DNA of 64,000 nt from Daphnia pulex (Eukaryota > Arthropoda > Branchiopoda > Diplostraca > Daphniidae). Position 1 is the stretch's first letter, and every line of letters begins with the position of its first letter. The stretch lies in NCBI RefSeq assembly GCF_021134715.1, contig NC_060023.1:11532001-11596000 (forward strand), written 5' to 3'. The notes under the pieces are model-generated. The model searched no databases and was not told where the DNA came from. It worked only from the letters and a program-made list of their open reading frames with translations. This document shows positions 31,719 to 44,203 of this stretch, piece after piece. The position numbers and the translations under genes were made by a program.

Positions 31719-32062
31719 TATTTTTTTCTCCCCCCATTTTTTAATTGTAAAAATAACCAAACAAAAATTTAATAATACGCTTTTTGGAATCAATTATACA
31801 TGAATCCGCACTTGGGCTTTTGTATAGAGTGTATTGGTGCGCGCACATCGAGATGAGAGAAAGAAAAAATACAAAAGGAAAAGTGAGAAAAAGAGAATTT
31901 TTCAAAAAACAACTCAACATTTTGAATTGGAAATTTGGGTGCCGGAATTCTTTTGCATAGCGGAACTTAACTTTTTTTTTTGTGAATCAATTTGAAGAAA
32001 TTTTGTTTTATTGTAATTATTATTATTTTTTGTTTTTGTTTACAAGATTCCTCCAGGCCTTT
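31719..32062. other. convergent 3' regions of GCDH and Phox2
   Basis: AT-rich untranslated sequence between two convergent genes, with T and A runs and no coding signal. Confidence 0.5.
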
Positions 32063-35000
32063 TTAAAATGGATTGACTGCCAGGTGAGTGAATGAATTAC
32101 CGAAAGCGGATAAATTGATAATGGCCTTGTTGTTATTACTTCCCCCTCCTGCGGATGAACGTGGATTAGTGATGGGTGAGGCTTCGACTGGCGGTGATTC
32201 CGGCGGCGAATTCAATCCGGCGCTCCAGGTAGTGTTGCTCTCGGTTCGCTCTCCTGTCACAATCAATTTCAGAGTCAATCTCTTTTCTTTAGTTAGTCAG
32301 TCGAGAGTATAAAACAAAGAAAAGTCAAAAAGCTTAAGGAGGGCGTGGTTTCTAATTAGATTTTCGTTCGGCTTCCGCAGTGCTGCGGTGGAACTTGTGG
32401 CTGCTAATTTGCTTGGGCATCCGCCGCCGCCGCCGTCAAGAGCTTTAATTGCCCATCCATTAGTAGCCTGGATTTTTTGTTGTTTGTTTTTGGGGGTGTA
32501 ATTGAATATAATTATTTGGTTTACTTACCCATTTGGGGTTTAATGTCGAGATCACGGGGAGATTCAGCCGACGATCCAGCGGATGAAGATCCACGACTTT
32601 CTTTGGCATCGCCTGGACTTTGGTGATTTCCGTCCTTGCCGCCGTTGTTATCCGACGAAGATGATTTCTGTTGCGTCAATCGCTCCTGTTTCCGGAATTT
32701 AGCTCGCCGATTTTGAAACCAAACCTTTTTTTAATCCATTTAGAATTAGAGAGAAAAAAAAAAACAGTGTCAGATGGCCTTCTCAACCGAGCGTGATGTA
32801 CATCTCGACCATTAGTTCCGCACTGCGTCGGATACATATCACATGTGTGTGTGTCAACAAAAACTACTGCAAAGTAGGATCGCGTCAATCGTAACACATT
32901 GGGTAAGGAGGGGAGTTGATGGTGCTATTATGAAGTGCACACAGCATCCGCACACACCCGAGTCTATATAGCCTTTACGACCACATGGGGTTTTTCACCC
33001 TTGTTGGCTACTAGTCTGTTTTCATGCCATCTGTCGTGACACTGTTCACAACAGGATCGTTTTCAATATCTTTTTTTTTAGTTCCAGGAGTAGGAGGGGT
33101 CGTGTTGTTGCTGTTGTTGTTGTATCTCTTTCAATTTTACAAGATGTCTCTATTCATCGTCCCCTCCTCCCCCTTTCTCCACACTATACATGTATAGTCG
33201 AGGCACATTATAGACGAGTGGCTCATTTTTGGGCCATCCGATCAATCAATCACCTCCTAGGTGACTATTGACTTTTCTTTCTTTGTTTGCTCGGCCATAT
33301 GTGAGATTTTTTTGTTTTTTCTAATCGTTTTATGATTATCTTGGAATTGATTTCACTAGGAATTTAATGTATGGATGAAAAGATAAGTTCCTGGAAATTC
33401 CCGAGAGGAGAAATCAACTTCAAAGGGTGTGTCGTGGACACGCGACATTCGAGTTATTTTCTACTCGACTGGCCTAGTAGTAGTAAAAGAGGTGGAGGAG
33501 GAGGATGACCAATCCAATAATCATCAGGATCAACAAATCCTTTCGGGAATTGGTTCCACTTTCGTGGGAATAACCGGTCCATGCGGTTTTCATGGCCCCC
33601 TTTTTTGTATTCCACTTGTTCGAGCTATTAGCTAATGGATCGATTGACACTGGGATGATGATTGGCTCACTCGAAAATCTTTCAAGTCTTACTAGAAATA
33701 TCAAACAGAGTTGGAAATTTCGAATGATTATACAATTCCTTTTTTTCTCGAGTGACAAAGGCCACACGCCATCGTGGAGAGCGCACACGCTCTCTCCTGG
33801 ATGGAAAAAGCGTCACGCATGATTGCAGACAAGGGGGGAGGGAGTGTGGTGAGTCTCAATGGATTTAATGGCGCGTGCAGTGTGCGTCAAAAAAGAGCAA
33901 AAATGATAAGAGGGGAGAACTGAACACTCGAGATAATAATGACATTTTACTATTACTAGATAGGCCCCTGGACTAACCTGGACTCGAGCTTCGGTGAGAT
34001 CTATGCGGATGGCAATCTCTTCGCGGGTGTAAATGTCCGGATAGTGGGTCTCTTGAAATGCTCTTTCCAGTTCCTGGACATTTGATCAATAATGAAATCA
34101 ATTGAATTGAATTTTATACAGTTGGAAATTTGGTTACCTTGAGTTGGGAGGATGTGAAGGTGGTGCGGATGCGTCGCTGCTTCCGTTTTTCCGCTTGCTG
34201 CAACGACGACACGGACAAGGAACCGACGTGGTGGTGGTGATGGTGACCTTGCTGGTGATGCGAGAGACCCGGAAGACCGGGTAGGCCGCTAATGGATGGA
34301 TGGTGATGTGATCCAGCAGCGGTAGAAATGCCCGGATGATGATGATGGCCTACACTGGACGATGTCGGATAAGCTCCCAGGCTCATGGATGGCGAAACTA
34401 GTCCGTGATGGTGGTGATGGTATCCGCCGTGGTGTTGCTGTCCGTGATGTTGCTGTTGATTCTGATTCGATTGCTGACCGTGGAGTTGGTGTTGACTTCC
34501 GTCGAATCCGGCAGCTGAAGACGACGGAGATGGTGAAACGGTCGAATGTTGTTGCTGTTGTTGCTGCTGCTGCTGCTGGTGGATTGGCGAAGTGGATGAC
34601 GACGACGTGTTGTGTTGGCCGATTGACATGACATTAGCCAATCCCATGCTCGTCAGGAAAGAAGAGGAAGAATTGTCGCTAGGAGATGATCCGGAAGTTT
34701 GCGACGGATGAAGCTGATGGTGCGGATTGTTGGATTGCTGCTGGTGAAGATTCTGGTTCTGCGAATGCTGGGAGGAAGATCCCAAAGACGTCGGATACAT
34801 CCGGTAACCTCCTAAAAATGATTCCGGTTTTATACATTTGACAATTAAAATCTATTAATTCCGGATTTTTTAAAATTTACCTTGGAAATGGATGCCATTG
34901 GGCGGAGGAAAGAAGGAAGATCCTCCGCTGCTGTAATTGGCGGTGGTCGACGAAGAGACTCGAGACGTCGACGTCGGCGACAGCGAAGATGAAAATCCGT

Positions 35001-35493
35001 TGCCGTGAAAACCAGTTCCGGCGCTTCCGCCGAACAATGAAACGGCCGTCGTCAGCGAATTGCTGCTGTTGGATGAAGTCGTCGCCGATGAAACGAGGAG
35101 AGGTGTGCTGGCAGCGGAATTGTATCGCTGATGATGCGACGATCCGTACAGATGCGACGACAATGACGACGTCAACGACGACGACGGATGTGACAGCAAA
35201 GTCGACGACGAAGTCGACGGCGACGGCGGTGCGATCAAATCGTCGGAATAATTCGACTGGTGGTGATGGATCAACAAATGCGGATGGTGATGCGATGAGT
35301 GGAGTAGCGGCAGTGTCGAAGAGGATTGCTGCTCCGCCGGAGACGTCGTCACTTGTTCCTGTTGCTGATCGGATGGCGAAAAGTGGCAAGTCGACGGGCT
35401 GTTGAAATGCTGGGCGAGTCCGGCAGCGGCAGCAGCAGCAGCGGCTGCCGACGAAATGGCCGACACGTAAGAAGTTCCACTTGCGTAATCCAT
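32063..35493 (-). CDS. Phox2: Phox2-type paired-like homeobox transcription factor
   Basis: Phox2 proteins are PRD-class (Q50) homeodomain factors that specify visceral and noradrenergic neurons in vertebrates. The start at 35493 ([20 protein letters not shown]) resembles the MDYSYLNSY start of PHOX2. Exons 1 and 2 are homopolymer-rich (Ala, Ser, His, Gln). The homeodomain is split over three exons: [17 protein letters not shown] (about 34140-34190), [20 protein letters not shown] to TEARVQ (about 33980-34077), and [15 protein letters not shown] (about 32690-32730). [20 protein letters not shown] and FRKQER are Phox2 signatures; Arx would read RRYRTTF and WRKREK. A Ser/Asp-rich tail reaches KPQMG, then a phase-1 join to the last exon ([15 protein letters not shown] to HLAVNPF, TAA at 32063). 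Drosophila PHDP is the probable counterpart. Confidence 0.9.
34540..34590 (-). repeat. CAG/CAA trinucleotide tract (poly-Gln) in Phox2
   Basis: On the minus strand a run of CAG/CAA codons encodes about ten consecutive Gln inside exon 2 of the Phox2 gene. Flanking stretches encode poly-His and Gly/His repeats (about 34200-34480). Such tracts are common in arthropod homeobox genes and likely length-polymorphic. Confidence 0.8.
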
Positions 35494-37493
35494 TTTCGCG
35501 GGGAAATCAAATCAAGTCGAGATTGATTCACTGGTGGTGGTGGGAGGTTGTTGTGTACAGTAGGAAGACACCCCACTCTGGAGTGAGAGAGAAATGTTTT
35601 GAATTTGATTAGCCAAAACTCGTTTAACGCGCTGCTTCAAGGTGGTGGCTGAGAGAGAGAGAGCTAGAGTCTGGTGGTGGGGGTTTACTGTTCGAGCGCT
35701 GTCAAATTGGCACCATATTCAATTATAGCCGCAGCGGCCGCCGATGATACAGAAAAGCTAATGCAATAATGAAATCAAGTTAAGCAACGCTGATCTGGTT
35801 GAGAGCGAAAGGGGGACGAGACTGAGGAGAGAGACGCTTCAAGGTAGCGGTGCGGCGGCAGTACAGTACTTGCTGCCTTTAAAGCTCTTGTAATACTCTT
35901 TGGTATATGTGTACTGCTGCTGGCCAAAACAGCTAACTAGCTGCTCCCCACACTGCCAAGGAAAACGCGGACAAACGAGGGCGAGCACACAAGCTGCTTC
36001 AACGGGTGGACAACAACAGCCGCTAAATTCCTCTTATCGGCCTTAATTCAATCAACTCCTTCCCTTATACCCGCAGCTAGCACACCATTTCCTAGTGCTC
36101 TACCCCGAATCAAAACTCCTCCCCCTTTACTCTATTCCGGCGGCGGAGATGTGACCAATCGCTGAACGGGGGGCGGTTTGATTCCTTTCCATTGGTTCCA
36201 AACTTGTCCGGCAGCTTCTCCGTGCTGTCATCGGCGCCGACGTCGTGCGTGAGATCGCTGCCTTTACTGACCAAGAGGACGCTTAAACGATGGCCGTCCA
36301 GTGGACGCGTGCAAACGTCTCGTTGAACTACTCGGGAAGATGTAGCTGATGTAACGCACGCAAGTAAATTCAGAGTATAACTGAAACTTTGATTTGTGAC
36401 AAATTGTTGATTTTTTAATTTTAGGTCTGTCAACTGGGAATTTTATTTTTTAATTCATTTGGTTTTTCGGTAATGTTGGCACATGATGTGGAATGGAAAA
36501 CAAGAATTTGACATTGAAGTAAAGAATTGAATTGAGTGAAATGAAAGTCACCATCCTGCCACTTCACACGGATTTAGCTGAATTGAGAATAAGAAAAAGC
36601 AGTATGAAAAGCACAATTAATAAGGTGTGTGCACTTTTCCCCAAAATGTCTTTTATCGTTTTGTCTAAACACCATTTGAAACAATACAAAATTCGACGTT
36701 TTTCTTTATTGAATTATTTGAAGAGAAACTATTTAAAAATTTAATTCTATGCTATCTTGAATCTTCAACAAAAAAGGCTCAGCTCAATTCATAGTACCTT
36801 ATAGTGGACGCTTTTGAAAAGTCTAAGGATTTCTTATGCTCTCCTTAATGTCATATTTTAGAGCTTCTGAATCTACACTTACTTGGAGTGCAAGAAAGTT
36901 TTCTTATTGCTACTACTTGTACAGTTCTGCTGGTATTCAGATTACTTGTGTGCTGTTTTCAACAGGATTGCAACAATGAATAAGCCCTTACTTATTTGAA
37001 TTTTATCAATATCAACAATAGAAATGCAAGAATTTTAATTTCCAAGGAACATGAAAAGATTTCATTTAAAGATCGTCTCTAAAGTTATTAGAAAAATGTA
37101 AAAATTGGTTTTGCTGGTTTCGGTTTAGCGCCATTATAATTTAAATGACATTACACAATTGACTACTAGATGGCGTTTTGCCCTACCGGCAGACGAAGTA
37201 ACCTCGTTGAATGCAGACTAAATTTAAGTTCAGTCTGCCAGTAGGTGGCCTACTTGCTGAATGTTATTATTGTGTTGTTCGTGCTCGTTCGTGCTCGTTC
37301 GTGCTATCGATGTTGGATTGATAGATTACTAAATATTTCCTTCACGATTTCCTTACCCAACGTAGTTTTCCATTCCCTAGTTGATTGTGCAAGTTAAAAT
37401 TCCTGTCACTCTGAGAACTGGTTAATTATTATTCCAATCATAGAGGAAGCGTTTATTTACAATGGCAGCATGTTCTTGGTTTAGCAAATAACT
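35494..37493. other. divergent intergenic region between Phox2 and PPIP5K
   Basis: Two kilobases without a supported gene. It should hold both promoters. A small direct repeat (GTTCGTGCTC, nearly three copies) lies near 37277-37306, and GA-rich and GGTGGTGG-like patches occur at 35530-35690. A minus-strand open frame at 36110-36433 shows no family signal. Confidence 0.45.
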
Positions 37494-40400
37494 ATGTCGT
37501 ATAAAGAACTGGAAGTGGGATATCAAGGCTTAAAGGCTGCCTCTTTCTATATCGGCGACGAGTCCGAAGGAGCAAGTGCTACGTTAGCAAACGAAGCTGG
37601 GCTTGCAAGTGATACACTGCCCACAACCTATGAATACGTCTACACTTCGGCTAGTTCACCAACGAGAACTTTTCACCCAAACTGCCCAATTTGCCTCCAG
37701 AAGGTTAGAACATGTCCAGCGTTGTTGTAGTATTACTTTTTAATTTTATTTTTCATCGTTTGTCTTGTTCCTATTTTTTTTGGCCTGTACAAATATTTTT
37801 GTTATTACCATAATCTTCTCTTTCTGTTGCTGGTTTTTATGTTTTTTGGTGCTTCTTCCTCAGTCTGTCAGAGTTTAAAAGCTTGGGTTTTCTTTTGGAC
37901 ACAGCTCTAGTGGACCTTTCCAATCCTGACTGATTGGTAACCATATTTTGTTTTATTTTCCCCGTTTAGTTTCCCTTCACTTTTGCCCACATTTTTCTCC
38001 TAATTTCTCTATGCCATGTTATTTATTTTACATTTGGTGAAGGCATTTTTTACAATTGTATTATATCATCTCAACAGAAAATTTTGAGTGTGCTGATGCA
38101 TGGGAGTTGATCCCGGATTTCAGTGAAACGTGTATTAACCGTTTGTTTGTTTCCTGCAATCAGGGTGAAGAATGCCAGGAATGTCCTGACGATTTACTTG
38201 GCAGTGATCTGGATCCTCTATTGGGAAGAATGGAAAAGGAATACGTTGACACCGGTAAGCAGGTCGTGGCCGGCATTTGTGCCATGGCAAAAAAGTCTAA
38301 TTCGAAACCGATGAGAGAAATTTTGGCAAGACTCGATGAATTTGATTACATTAAAACTATAATCTTTCCCGAAGAAACCATCTTGAAGGTATTCACGTCA
38401 TTTTCTGCATGTTGATCTTATATCAAAATAACGTTTTAACTCTCAGGAGCCCGTTGACAAATGGCCAGTTTGTGATTGTTTAATATCGTTCCATTCAAAA
38501 GGCTTTCCATTGGACAAAGCTGTGGCTTACGCCGAGCTTGTTCGCCCATACACGATCAACAATTTGCGAAAACAATTTGATCTGCAGGTTAGGGAATTCA
38601 AAAAACTATTTGTTTCTAAAATTCAGTAATTAACCAAATCGTACGCAGGATCGCAGAAAAGTTTATGGGATCTTGCGGCGGGCCGGGATCGCTTTACCTC
38701 GCTTTGCTATCCTAGATCGAGATTCCCCAGATCCAAGCCGTAAGTTAATATTTTTTAAAATCTAAACCGTTGAGATGAAACTGAACAATTATTTATTTTG
38801 AAATTTACTCAGAACACTCGCTGATCGAATCAGAGGATCACGTTGAGGTTAACGGGACAGTTTTCAATAAACCATTTGTGGAAAAACCTGTTTCAGCGGA
38901 AGACCACAATATTTACATTTACTATCCGACTTCGGCTGGCGGCGGATCCCAGCGTCTATTCCGCAAAGTTAGAATCAAACTTTATTTAAAATGTTAACCA
39001 AGGTCGATTTCATTGTTGACTGAATTTTAGATTGGAAGTCGGAGTAGCGTCTACTCGCCCGAGTCAAAAGTGCGCAAGAATGGATCGTATATCTACGAAG
39101 ATTTCATACCAACTGATGGTGCTGATGTCAAGGTATTCATCTCCAACAGACACCCGATACATCACAACAACTGTAATTGGTGGATGTTTTTCATTTGAAG
39201 GTTTATACCGTGGGCCCAGATTATGCCCACGCTGAAGCAAGGAAATCCCCAGCGCTAGACGGCAAGGTGGAACGAGATCACGAGGGGAAAGAAATTCGAT
39301 ATCCAGTTATTTTATCCAATCTCGAGAAATTGATTGCTCGTAAAGTTTGTCTAGCCTTCAATCAAACCGTCTGTGGCTTTGACCTCTTGAGGTAATTTCC
39401 TAATGACGTGCTGTCTATTATTAATGCTCAATTAAAGTATCTTGGTTAGGGCGAATGGCAGGTCGTTCGTTTGTGATGTCAATGGCTTTAGTTTTGTTAA
39501 AAATTCGGCAAAATACTACGACGATTGCGCCAGGATTCTTGGAAATATGATTTTACGTCGTTTGGCGCCCACTTTACATATTCCCTGGGCTCTGCCTTTC
39601 CAGCTCGATGACCCACCGATAGTGCCTACGACATTTGGCAAGATGTAAATTTTTTGAGCGAAAAAATCGAAAAGATAATTAATTAGGATTTCCTTTTCTC
39701 TAGGATGGAATTGCGTTGTGTTGTGGCCGTCATTCGTCACGGAGATCGGACGCCGAAGCAGAAAATGAAAATGGAAGTTCGTCATCCCAGGTAAAAGAGA
39801 AAACAGAATTCATTATGCTCAAGAAAACTTTAATCCTTTGCAATTTATGTATAGATTTTTTGCTCTATGGGCCTCCTACGAATCCGAGGTCAATGGACGC
39901 CATTTAAAACTTAAAAAACCTGCACAACTGCAGGAAGTACTCGACATAGCCCGCTTTCTCTTATCAGAAGTAGAAGCTGGTTCAGCTGATCGGGAACTAG
40001 AGGAAAAGCGCGGCAAATTAGAACAACTCAAAACTGTTCTAGAAATGTACAGTCTTATTTCGTTTTACTCTGGCAAACTCATTTTATTTTAATTGGTGAT
40101 TTTATCTTTAAAGGTATGGCCACTTTTCAGGTATTAACCGAAAAGTTCAACTCAAATATCAACCCCGTGGTAGACCCCAATCGGGCTGCAGTGAGGAAGG
40201 TATTTCAATGCGAGTTAACTTACTTAATTTTCGGTAATCGTGCAGTTAAAGTCTTTTTTTTTTGCTAATAATTTCACAGACACACACAACGAACCGTCTT
40301 TGCTACTAATATTGAAATGGGGCGGAGAACTTACTCCAGCCGGAAGAGTCCAGGCAGAAGAGCTTGGGCGTATTTTCCGTTGCATGTATCCAGGAGGTCA

Positions 40401-43400
40401 AGGTCGTTTTACGTTTTTCCAATTTAAATATCAATGACCCCAGACCTTACATTTGGTTTAGTATGCATTGCAGTTAGTTTTTTTTTTGTCTCGTCTTTAG
40501 TCGTGTGTCACTCGTTGTTTCGTCTTTCTGTTTCGTCTTTCTGTTCCGTCTTCATTCTATACACTTCTAATCTGGGTTTGTTGTTCACGAATGCAGGCAA
40601 TCAGGGATTGGGACTGCTTCGTTTGCACTCGACTTATCGCCATGATTTAAAAATCTATGCGTCAGATGAAGGCCGAGTACAAATGACAGCAGCAGCTTTC
40701 GCAAAAGGTTTGCTAGCTCTTGAGGGGGAGCTAACTCCCATTTTGTTCCAAATGGTCAAATCGGCCAATACCAATGGATTACTAGATAATGACGGTGAAG
40801 CTTCTAGTCTGCAACATATGTAAATGAATTGCGTCACTTTTTTTTCTAGAATATTCGTAACCTTCTTCCTTTCTTTTACAGGGTGAAATCGCGTCTTCAA
40901 GAGCTACTGCAAATGGACCGTGAACTAACCGAAAATGAACATCGCGAGATTAATCCGTGCGGAGCGCGATCGATTGAAGCCGCTCTCCACGTCATCGGCA
41001 ATCCCGTTCAGTGTTGCGTCAAAGTGTATGAACTAGTCTGCAAGTTAGTCGAAATTGTTCGGTCCAAACGCGATGATCCTAAAACAAAGAGTATGTCTAG
41101 TTGGATTTTTTAAAAATTGAAACCGCATTTCATTTTCATTCATTTGTTTCCAAATGCAGATGGCATGTTGTACCACGGCGAAACATGGGAACTGATGGCC
41201 AGGCGTTGGGGTAAACTAGAAAAAGATTTTAAGCTGCGCGAAAATCCCTTCGAATTTGACATATCTAAAATTCCCGATATTTACGACTGTATCAAGTATG
41301 ATATCCAGCATAATCAAGCGGCCCTGAAGTAATTCATTCATAGTTTCAAATGTTTTACTTGATTCAGTTCCTAACTAAAGATTAATTTAGGTTCAATCAC
41401 GCACAAGAACTGTACATGCTAGTTAAAGCTCTTGCTGACGTCGTGATACCGCAAGAATACGGCCTTTCAGATCAAGATAAATTGGCCATTGGGCAAGGAA
41501 TATGCAATCCCTTAATGCGAAAAATACGTGCTGATTTGCAACGCAACATTGAAGAGGACTTGCCAATGTCGGACGAGTCTGTTAACCGCCTCGATCCCAG
41601 GTTTGATTGATTGTGAACACTGGCTTTTCGAACAGTTTATTATTAATGATTTTAATCGTTTATTCAGATATTCGCATGGCGTTTCCAGCCCTGGCAGGCA
41701 CGTTCGTACGAGGTTGTACTTCACCAGTGAGAGCCATTTGCACTCATTGTTGACCGTACTCCGTTTCGGTGGATTGGTAGAGGTATTTACATAATAAAGT
41801 GAAAAGTTGTGAATAAATTTGAATTGTGATTAATACAGGGAGGGGAAGGTGCCGATGAACAGTGGCGACGTGCTATGGAATACGTTAGTCAAATATCGGA
41901 ACTCAACTACATGTCCCAAGTGGTTATAATGCTCTATGAAGACCAAACAAAGGATCCCACATCGGAGCAAAGGTGAAAGAATATTTTGTTTCTGTTAGGG
42001 TTCTTAAAATTCATCGAAAACAATTAAATGCTTTTTACAGATTTCATGTTGAGCTACATTTTTCACCCGGTGTCAATTGTTGTGTGCAAAAGAATTTGCC
42101 TCCTGGGCCAGGATTCCGTACCCATCATCGAAACTCGAGCGTTAGCCATAAAACTTCCGTTAAATTCAACATATTTCTTATTTAATCCTTTTGGTGTGTA
42201 GCCAACCGAAACATCGCCCAACAAAAGCTGCCCTACTTCAATTCCACCCGGATCATCGGTTTGCTCGCCTAATTGCACACGGATTGAAGAAGAGGATCTT
42301 GATATTGCAGACGTAGTGGATCATTCAGAACAGCCGAAACATTCCTTCCTTAATCTGTCTGTTCCGGTGCGTACTTCAAGGACTTCATCTGGATCTGAAA
42401 GTCCGTCGATAACACCTCCGAATACTTTGAAAATTCCGATTATTACATCGGAACCTATTCCGATAAGGTAACTTCACATTTTTATTTTTGATTGGTCAGT
42501 AATTGAGTGCAAGGATTGTTAAGGAATTCGCCTGGAAGGAATCCATTGGATAGTCCTCATTTGAGTTTCCCGCCAACATCGAATTCATCGCCTTCACTGA
42601 TGGATGTCCCCGGTGGTCTAATAATGAACAGTAGCAACAGTAGTTGTGCAAGCCAGCACACTCCACCACGCTCCTATCGAGTCAGCAAATCTCCCGATTT
42701 TGAACCGCAGGGTCCGAGAGCAAAAGGTTTGACCATTTCCCGTTTTAAGTCTATAGTTCCTTTGAATAGAGATTGTCGCTAACAAACGCATACGAATGAA
42801 ACTTACCTCGACATTTATGATCTTTGTTCACTGTGGGGAATGCAGCTCACACCATCAGTGGTGTTGGCGTTGCCGCGCCGACCAGGTCCCTAGATTTGGA
42901 TGAAGGTATCGCTACCTTAATCAGTGTTATTTGCCAATTAGTTTTTGGTGCCTTGGCAATTCTTGTGCAATTTGTAATGTGCTGTGTTGTATGCTCTCCG
43001 CGCTTTTGTGGAACCAAAACAAATTTCAAACCAACTATAAGATTGAATCCTGTTTAGATTCCGATTCGATGCGACGCCATCGTCACTCGATTCCTGGCCA
43101 TTTGAACGTCTTGATGACTCAACGCCAATCGGTAGTTGCCAAACGCAAACTTAGCCAACATCAGCACCAGCATCCGGCCCTATTCAGCACAGCTGTCATC
43201 AGCGGCAGTTCAAGCGCACCTGAATTAACAGCCATCTTGCCATCAACCGGAACGGCAATGGGCCTCGGTTTGGCCAATTTGGCAGCCATAGATCCTTGCG
43301 TTTCTGTGGGCGTACCTGCCATACGCCCTCTCGAGACACTTCACAACGGTTATTATCGTTAACATTTATTTTTCCTTACATTTTATTTATATTGTTTATT

Positions 43401-43524
43401 ATTTTCGTTAAAAGGATTGTCTTTAAAACAGCTGGATCAGTTCCTTGAACAAATGACCACGTTACAGCCTCTCTGTAGTCCTTTACCAGGGGTGGTCACC
43501 AGTAATCCATTTAAAGACTTGTAA
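37494..43524 (+). CDS. Ppip5k: PPIP5K / Vip1 inositol hexakisphosphate and diphosphoinositol-pentakisphosphate kinase
   Basis: PPIP5K makes inositol pyrophosphates (1-InsP7 and InsP8) with an N-terminal kinase and removes them with a C-terminal phosphatase-like domain. Exon 1 ([20 protein letters not shown]) is followed by the conserved core: [120 protein letters not shown] (ATP-grasp kinase, about 38250-39650). The histidine-acid-phosphatase domain begins with the RHG motif in [20 protein letters not shown] (about 39720) and continues through [20 protein letters not shown] to [20 protein letters not shown] and [10 protein letters not shown]. The Ser-rich tail ends [19 protein letters not shown] to SNPFKDL, TAA at 43522-43524. 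More than 20 short exons are inferred. The kinase and phosphatase blocks both look complete, so the call is very secure. Confidence 0.95.
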
Positions 43525-43950
43525 TTTAATTTCGAGATTTTCGGTTCTGTTGACAAGGTTCTTTAGGTAAGTCACCGTTGTCTAATGGTTTAATGATAGT
43601 TTGGTTATAACGAGTCGTGCTACAAGGAGCATTGCAGAACATGGTGCAACATGTTTAAATTCCTTGTAGATGCTCTTTAAAAGTTAAGCATCACTGTTCC
43701 GTATTCCCAATTGTCTGTTTAGTTATTCATTTAGTACCCCTTGTTTGGCATGAAAACAGTAAAAGAAAATAAACTGCCAATCAAAAATCCATTGCAGTGA
43801 TTCTACAGAATAATAACATGATTAACATCCTTAGATGGGCGAAGTTTTTTACATTTTTATTAAAGCGAAATGAATGAAGAAAAAGAAAAAAAAAGAAGAA
43901 ACCAAAGACCAAAGGCTACACAGGTTAAGTCGTGTGTATCTAATAACCCA

Positions 43951-44079
43951 CTAGACGGCGTCGAAGGTGCGCATAAATTTAATTGGCTGAGGTTTCACAT
44001 TATTGCCAGCAGATGCCACCGTGGGCATGTAGGCATCTTCTGATTCCTGGCTTTTAGTTGTTTTGAGAGCAAGCGACAT
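43951..44079 (-). CDS. candidate 42-residue small protein gene, divergent from PHRF1
   Basis: An ATG at 44079 opens MSLALKTTKSQESEDAYMPT and the frame ends KPQPIKFMRTFDAV with TAG at 43951. An in-frame TAA lies just upstream of the ATG, so this is the first Met unless spliced. An AATAAA on the minus strand near 43856-43864 sits about 90 bp downstream, as expected for a tiny intronless gene, while the PPIP5K transcript has its own AATAAA near 43768 on the other strand. Codon use is protein-like and the surroundings are not. There is no signal peptide or membrane segment. I do not recognise the family. The start codon is 124 bp from the PHRF1 start, so the two probably share a bidirectional promoter. 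Confidence 0.55.
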   Translation of the reverse strand: MSLALKTTKSQESEDAYMPTVASAGNNVKPQPIKFMRTFDAV

Positions 44080-44203
44080 AAGTTAAGGCCCAAAACTCTT
44101 TAATGTTGTTTAAGCATTTGTGCGTTATTTAATGAGTGCACACGTAATACTGTAATGAATCGGTTGGATTGTCAGTTAATAGACTAATTGTTCCTGTTTA
44201 ACG

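Noticed and set aside
32390-32480. GC-rich patch as an internal exon of Phox2
   Set aside because: The CCAG acceptor available reads TAC-TAA in the required phase, so it would truncate the protein. The exon ending at 32063 fits in phase.
36110-36433. 107-codon minus-strand frame upstream of Phox2
   Set aside because: No recognisable domain and no supported splice link; likely chance.
38077-38163. Cassette exon before GEECQECP in PPIP5K
   Set aside because: Joining exon 1 (phase 0) to the AACAG acceptor leads to a TGA within a few codons. Only the later CAATCAG acceptor keeps the frame.
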